Below, in pieces: positions 5,321 to 9,387 of a DNA stretch of 9,387 nucleotides. The position numbers were made by a program, and so were the translations under genes. The notes below the pieces were generated by a model. The model saw only the letters and a program-made list of their open reading frames with translations, ran no database searches and had not been told where the DNA came from. Within the stretch, counting starts at the first letter, position 1. Each line of letters opens with the position of its first letter. The stretch is from Bacteroidales bacterium (GTDB lineage Bacteria; Bacteroidota; Bacteroidia; Bacteroidales; UBA932): positions 1 through 9,387 of the forward strand of contig JABUTP010000034.1 of the NCBI GenBank assembly GCA_021443625.1. Reading direction: 5' to 3'.

Positions 5321-6835
5321 ATGCATAAAACTTTGTTAAAAATCCTTACAGCCACTCTCCTGCTTTCGCTCTGGACGCCGTCCCGGGCCGAAAGGGTCCT
5401 GTCGCTTCAGGAGTGCCGCAGAATGGCCCTTGAATCCAACCGCGAAATCAGCGAGGCGTCGCTCGGAGTCGAGATGGCACGTTACGACAAGAAGAGCGCA
5501 TTTGCCAACTATTTTCCCGAAATTTCCGCAAAGGGGGTCTATCTCTACAACAGCGGGGACATCAATCTGATAAGCGACGAGTCGTCGCAAAAGCTCCTGT
5601 CGCTCGGAGACAACGCCCAGGGGGCCATCAGCGGTACCATGCAACAGATGATGGCTGCCATCCAGACCAACCCTGCCGCCGCAATGGAATATATGCAGAG
5701 CCCTATGTGGCAGACATTCCTCGGCGCCCTTTCGCAGAAAGACGTCTCCCAGTTGCTGAACGGCATAGGCCAGAGCATCGACAACGAACTCCACCCCGAC
5801 CTGCACAACATAGTTCTTGGGACGGTTTCCCTGAAACAGCCCCTGTTTGTGGGTGGAAAGATTGTCAATTCCAACAAAATGGCCTCGCTTGCCTGCCGGC
5901 TTTCCGAAGTCACCCTTTCGGGCAAACGGGAGCAGGTTGTAAAGGACGTGGAGCAGACCTACTGGCAGATTGTCTCCCTTTCGGCAAAGAAGAATCTCGC
6001 CGAGAAATATGCCGAACTGCTGCACACTCTCCAGAACAATGTCCGGATATCGGTGATGGAAGGGGTTGCGACCCCGGCCGACGAATTGCAGATAAAGGTC
6101 AAGGCCAACGAAGCCGATATGATGAAACTGCGCGTCGAGAACGGCCTCTCCCTCTCCAAAATGCTCCTTTGCAAGCAGATTGGCCTTCCGCTCGACGAAC
6201 AGCTCATCCTGGTGGATGAATCCCCCACCGAAATCCGGCTGCCCAAACCGGTTGAATACCGGGAGTTCGAGGCAATATGGAACGACCGTCACGAAACCCG
6301 GAGCCTCGCCCTGGCGGGGGACATATATGACGTGAAGGCGAAAATAGCCGCGGCAGACCTTCTGCCGCAGGTTGCCCTCACGGCAAACTATCTCCTGACC
6401 AATCCCGGAGTGAGCAACGGATTCCAGACCGATTTCTCGGGGAATGTTTATGCCGGGCTGATGGTAAGCATCCCCATTTTCCACGGATTCGGTTCGTGGC
6501 AGAAAGTCAACAAGGCCAAAGCCGAGTCAAAGATATATAAAAGCCGCTACGAAGGGGCCAAAGAGTTGATAAGCCTGCAGGTCACCCAGGCCCGTCAGCA
6601 GGAGATAGAGGCCCGCGAAAGGCACTCCATTGCCCGGAGCAATCTGGAAGCAGCCGAAGAGAATCTGCGTGCCGCAAATGTCGGATTCGAAGCGGGACTC
6701 ATAGATGCCGCCACCATTCTCGCTGCCCACACGGCGTGGCTGCAGGCCAAAACAGATGAGATAGATGCCGGCATAGATATATGCATCAAAAACCTCGAAC
6801 TAACCAATGCCGAAGGCATCAGCAATATACAATAA
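5321..6835 (+). CDS. TolC-family outer membrane efflux protein
   Basis: 504-aa outer membrane channel of a tripartite exporter. Residues 1-23 are a signal peptide (basic MHKTLLK, hydrophobic ATLLLSLW, cleavage after SRA). The mature protein starts ERVLSLQECRRMALESN, the typical first helix of OEP-domain proteins. The first beta hairpin is seen as YFPEISAKGVYLYNSG and NIVLGTVSLKQPLFVGGKI, the second as LPQVALTANYLLTN and YAGLMVSIPIFHGFG, with long coiled-coil helices between and after. The segment of about 80 residues (~81-160) joining the first two strands is unusually long, Met/Gln-rich and probably helical; in TolC topology this is an extracellular loop. The start at 5321 is preferred over 5258 because only it gives a signal peptide at the N-terminus. 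First gene of the efflux operon, 45 bp before the adaptor. Confidence 0.93.
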   Translation: MHKTLLKILTATLLLSLWTPSRAERVLSLQECRRMALESNREISEASLGVEMARYDKKSAFANYFPEISAKGVYLYNSGDINLISDESSQKLLSLGDNAQGAISGTMQQMMAAIQTNPAAAMEYMQSPMWQTFLGALSQKDVSQLLNGIGQSIDNELHPDLHNIVLGTVSLKQPLFVGGKIVNSNKMASLACRLSEVTLSGKREQVVKDVEQTYWQIVSLSAKKNLAEKYAELLHTLQNNVRISVMEGVATPADELQIKVKANEADMMKLRVENGLSLSKMLLCKQIGLPLDEQLILVDESPTEIRLPKPVEYREFEAIWNDRHETRSLALAGDIYDVKAKIAAADLLPQVALTANYLLTNPGVSNGFQTDFSGNVYAGLMVSIPIFHGFGSWQKVNKAKAESKIYKSRYEGAKELISLQVTQARQQEIEARERHSIARSNLEAAEENLRAANVGFEAGLIDAATILAAHTAWLQAKTDEIDAGIDICIKNLELTNAEGISNIQ

Positions 6836-6848
6836 CATAAGAATCATA

Positions 6849-6862
6849 TTGTTTATAAACAA
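6849..6862. promoter_or_regulatory. Perfect 14-bp palindrome in the tolC-hlyD gap
   Basis: TTGTTTATAAACAA is fully self-complementary and sits 18 bp before the adaptor start. It may be an operator for internal regulation, an mRNA processing or translation-modulating structure, or an AT-rich coincidence. The 12 bases ATTGTTTATAAA (6848-6859) also occur before the alcohol dehydrogenase (2288-2299). Confidence 0.35.
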
Positions 6863-6880
6863 ATAAAACATAACTGTTAT

Positions 6881-7870
6881 ATGAAAGAAGAAAGAAATTA
6901 TTCGCTCTCCTTTGGGGTTGTAATACTGGTTGCCATAATAGCCGGAGTGGCTCTGGCAGGATATTTTGCCAGCAAACCCAAGGAAGTCATCATTCAAGGT
7001 GAAGTCGAAGCCACCGAATATCGCGTGTCGGGCAAGATAACGGGCCGTATCGAAAGGTTTTATGCAGCCGAAGGGGATATGGTGAGCCGGTTTGACACAG
7101 TGGGAATGATAGAGGCTCCCGAACTTATGGCCAAACATACCCAGGCACTGGGGGCGGTGAATGCGGCCAAGGCACAGAATGCCAAGGCGGTTGCCGGCGC
7201 CCGTCAGGAGCAGGTTACCGCAGCATACCAGCTTTGGCAGCAGGCGTCGGTGCAGGAGGATATTATGCAGAAATCCCTCAGCCGCATAGAACATCTCTAC
7301 GAGCAAAAAGTCGTTTCGGCACAGAAATACGATGAGACCAAGGCTCTTTACGATGCCGCCGTGGCTCAGGCAAAGGCAGCCAGAAGCCAGTATGACATGG
7401 CAATCAACGGAGCCACCCGAGAGGACAAGGCGGCAGCAGCCGCCCTTGTGGAGCGTGCCTTGGGCGCTATGGACGAGGTGGAAGGCTACATCTCCGAACT
7501 ATACCTTGTATCACCCGCTTCGGGCATTATAACTGAAGTCTATCCCAAAGTGGGAGAACTGGTTGGCGCCGGCTCACCCGTGATGACGGTCACCGACCTC
7601 GACGACGCGTGGTTTACGTTCAATGTCAGAGAAGATATGATGCCGTCAATGAAATACGGAGGTATGCTGAAGGTCAGAATCCCCGCTCTGGGAGATGTTG
7701 AGACTGAGGCGGAAATCAACTACATCGCCGTGCGTCCCTCCTACGCCACCTGGCGTGCCACCAGCGAAACCGGCGGATACGATGCCAAGACCTTTGAGGT
7801 CAGGGCCGTTCCGACATCCAAGGTGGAAGGGCTCCTGCCCGGTATGACAGTCATTCTCGTTCTTCGTTAA
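6881..7870 (+). CDS. HlyD/EmrA-type periplasmic adaptor (membrane fusion protein)
   Basis: 329-aa adaptor linking the inner-membrane transporter to the TolC-like channel. One N-terminal membrane anchor at ~10-30 (SFGVVILVAIIAGVALAGYF). The first half of the biotinyl/lipoyl-like domain follows at ~38-80 (IIQGEVEATEYRVSGKITG ... VSRFDTVGMI), then an Ala/Gln-rich helical hairpin (~83-200), the second lipoyl half (LVSPASGIITEVYPKVGELV) and a C-terminal beta-barrel domain (AWFTFNVREDMMP ... GLLPGMTVILVLR). The length fits adaptors that serve ABC-2 permeases of the YbhG type rather than the longer type I HlyD proteins. No Shine-Dalgarno sequence is visible before the ATG; the upstream 20 bp are A/T-rich. 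It is 45 bp after tolC and 8 bp before the first permease, so it is surely co-transcribed with the permease. Confidence 0.94.
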   Translation: MKEERNYSLSFGVVILVAIIAGVALAGYFASKPKEVIIQGEVEATEYRVSGKITGRIERFYAAEGDMVSRFDTVGMIEAPELMAKHTQALGAVNAAKAQNAKAVAGARQEQVTAAYQLWQQASVQEDIMQKSLSRIEHLYEQKVVSAQKYDETKALYDAAVAQAKAARSQYDMAINGATREDKAAAAALVERALGAMDEVEGYISELYLVSPASGIITEVYPKVGELVGAGSPVMTVTDLDDAWFTFNVREDMMPSMKYGGMLKVRIPALGDVETEAEINYIAVRPSYATWRATSETGGYDAKTFEVRAVPTSKVEGLLPGMTVILVLR

Positions 7871-7878
7871 TCTCCGGT

Positions 7879-9042
7879 ATGAGCTGCCGTATCATTGACC
7901 TTGTACGCAGGGAACTGGCCGTGCTGCGAAAGCACCCCATCATTCTGGCGGGGACTTTCGGAGTCGTGCTTTTCTGCTGCGTGTTTTTCCTTACCTTTTT
8001 CAACAAGGGGCTTCCCGAGAAAGTCCCCATCGGGATAGTCGATATGGACCAATCCTATATGTCGCGCGAAATTGTGCGGCAGATAGACGCCACCCGGATT
8101 GGGCAGAGCGTTCACTATGACTCCTTTGAGGAGGCCCACCTGGCCATGGGCCGGGGGGAGGTCTGCGGCATCTGCCTTCTGCCCAGCGGACTCTATTCGG
8201 GGGTTAATGCCAACCGCAGGCCCACGGTGTCGTATTATCTCAACACCCTTTACTATGTGGGCGGTTCCCTTGCCTACAAGGAACTCGTGCAGGTGATGAA
8301 TGTCGTGGGCGGGGGTGTTCAGCGCAAAATCCTTTATGCCAAAGGATTCACCGAAAAGGCGGCAATGGACATGATACAGCCGGTGGCCATCGACACCCAT
8401 CAGATAGGCAACGCCTACACCAATTACGGCTATTACATCACCAACGTGATGCTGCCGGGTCTATTCGGGATGGTCATCATAATCGCCCTTATTTACGCCC
8501 TGGGCATCGAACTCAAGAACCGCAAGTCGAGGGAACTGCTCGATATGGCGGGAGGCTCCATTACCCGGGCATTGGCGGGCAAGCTCATAGTGATGACCGT
8601 CATCTTCTGCACGTTAGGCATCATCATTGTCGAACTGCTCTACCGCTGGATGCACTTCCCCATTGCGGGCAGCATCTGGAACATGCATCTGGGAATGTTC
8701 CTGTTCATTCTGGCAAGCGAAGCCATTGCCATTTTCCTGATTGGATGCCTACCCATACCGCGTCTGGCGCTGAGCGTGGGGGCGCTTTACAGTGTGCTGG
8801 GGTTGACTCTGTCGGGGTTTACTCTCCCCCTGGAGGCGATGCCGGTCTGGTTTCAGGGACCGGCGCAGATATTCCCCTTAAGGCACTACTTTATGTTTTA
8901 CACCCAGGAGGTGATTTTCGGAACCGGTTTTGCGGGATGGTACAAGTTTGCAATATATATGCTGCTGTTCCTCCTGGCCCCCCTCCCGCTCCTGCCGCGT
9001 CTCAAGAAAGCCTATAAGAACCAGAATTTCCCCATCGATTAA
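7879..9042 (+). CDS. ABC-2 type transporter permease, first of two
   Basis: 387-aa inner-membrane permease of the ABC-2 family (YhhJ/YbhR-like layout). Membrane segment 1 is at ~19-40 (HPIILAGTFGVVLFCCVFFLTF), followed by a large periplasmic domain of about 140 residues (VPIGIVDMDQSYMSREIVRQI ...), then about five further membrane segments from ~185 (YITNVMLPGLFGMVIIIALI), (KLIVMTVIFCTLGIIIVELL), (MFLFILASEAIAIFLIGCL), (LSVGALYSVLGLTLSGF) and (FAIYMLLFLLAPLPLLP). The motif FPLRHYFMFYTQ before the last segment is typical of the family. It begins 8 bp after the adaptor stop and ends 7 bp before the next permease. No nucleotide-binding domain is present in this protein. Confidence 0.92.
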   Translation: MSCRIIDLVRRELAVLRKHPIILAGTFGVVLFCCVFFLTFFNKGLPEKVPIGIVDMDQSYMSREIVRQIDATRIGQSVHYDSFEEAHLAMGRGEVCGICLLPSGLYSGVNANRRPTVSYYLNTLYYVGGSLAYKELVQVMNVVGGGVQRKILYAKGFTEKAAMDMIQPVAIDTHQIGNAYTNYGYYITNVMLPGLFGMVIIIALIYALGIELKNRKSRELLDMAGGSITRALAGKLIVMTVIFCTLGIIIVELLYRWMHFPIAGSIWNMHLGMFLFILASEAIAIFLIGCLPIPRLALSVGALYSVLGLTLSGFTLPLEAMPVWFQGPAQIFPLRHYFMFYTQEVIFGTGFAGWYKFAIYMLLFLLAPLPLLPRLKKAYKNQNFPID

Positions 9043-9049
9043 GAAACCT

Positions 9050-9387
9050 ATGCTCCATATCAAAACCGTCTTTGCAGATTTCCGGCAGATATTTTTTCGT
9101 GAACTGAAGCTGATTTTCAAGGATTCCGGCGTCTTGCTGATATTCTTCGGGGCCTGCCTCGTTTATCCCCTGCTCTACAGTTATCTTTACAGCAACGGAT
9201 TGTATGACGATATGCCCATCGCGGTGGTGGATAATGCCGACTGTGCCGCCAGCCGCCGGTTTGCCAGAGAGGTGGATGCCACCCGTGAGGTAAGAGTGGA
9301 ATACCGTTGCGCCGATATGGCGGAGGCGCAGAAACTTATGCAGGAGCGCAAAGTGAAGGGAATAATGATGTTCCCCAACGACTACGG
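9050..9387 (+). CDS. ABC-2 type transporter permease, second of two, cut by window end
   Basis: Partial gene: 112 codons from ATG 9050 to the window edge with no stop. Reads MLHIKTVFADFRQIFFREL, then a membrane segment (VLLIFFGACLVYPLLYSYLY), then the start of a periplasmic domain (DDMPIAVVDNADCAASRRF ... REVDATREV ... KVKGIMMFPNDY). The segment aligns with the first permease (VPIGIVDMDQSYMSREIVRQIDATR in two pieces; GEVCGICLLPSGLY versus KVKGIMMFPNDY), so the two are paralogues, presumably forming a heterodimer. Seven bp separate it from the previous stop. The rest of the gene lies outside the window. Confidence 0.9.
   Translation, partial: MLHIKTVFADFRQIFFRELKLIFKDSGVLLIFFGACLVYPLLYSYLYSNGLYDDMPIAVVDNADCAASRRFAREVDATREVRVEYRCADMAEAQKLMQERKVKGIMMFPNDY

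Noticed and set aside
5336..6484. 382-codon minus-strand open frame opposite the TolC-like gene
   Set aside because: Low-complexity His/Gly-rich translation without motifs; the plus strand encodes a full OEP protein with signal peptide.
1..9387. CRISPR array, insertion sequence, integrase, toxin-antitoxin or tRNA gene
   Set aside because: I looked for spaced direct repeats, terminal inverted repeats with a transposase, small overlapping gene pairs and cloverleaf-type sequence, and saw none.

Overview
The window looks like chromosomal DNA from a Bacteroidota bacterium, most likely an anaerobic gut-type Bacteroidales. The evidence is the mix of families (rubrerythrin, a YqhD/BDH-type iron alcohol dehydrogenase, a FlaA1/CapD-type dehydratase, an AraC regulator divergent from a tolC-hlyD-ABC2-ABC2 operon), start codons without clear Shine-Dalgarno sequences, and intergenic matches to the Bacteroidota -7 element TAnnTTTG. 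I cannot resolve the genus. I see no rRNA, tRNA, insertion sequence, CRISPR array or prophage gene. Gaps between genes are all under 150 bp.

Layout. (1) Bases 1-296 are the 3' end of a PatB/MalY-type C-S lyase. It converges, 11 bp apart, on (2) a 641-aa membrane-anchored nucleotide-sugar dehydratase (308-2233, minus), which carries a pure (AAT)8 microsatellite coding for eight asparagines. (3) A 149-bp divergent intergenic region with candidate promoters leads to an iron-containing alcohol dehydrogenase (2383-3579, plus), followed by rubrerythrin (3685-4224, plus). This pair could handle aldehydes and peroxides, and both upstream regions share the octamer ATGCAAAT. (4) Rubrerythrin converges on an AraC-family regulator (4283-5188, minus). 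The best terminator for rubrerythrin lies inside the regulator's own 3' coding end. (5) The regulator is divergent from an efflux operon: TolC-like outer membrane factor (5321-6835), HlyD-like periplasmic adaptor (6881-7870), ABC-2 permease (7879-9042) and a second ABC-2 permease cut by the window end (9050-9387+).

How the parts work together. The last four genes should form a tripartite export system spanning both membranes, probably controlled by the divergent AraC protein. A perfect 10-bp inverted repeat and a 9-bp tandem repeat in the shared 132-bp intergenic region are the best operator candidates. No ATPase gene is visible in the operon before the window ends.

I did not find a convincing undescribed multi-gene system. 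What deserves a second look is mostly small-scale: the in-frame microsatellite, the terminator embedded in a coding sequence, the repeated octamer near the two stress genes, the operator-like repeats, and a long insert in the predicted extracellular loop of the TolC-like protein.
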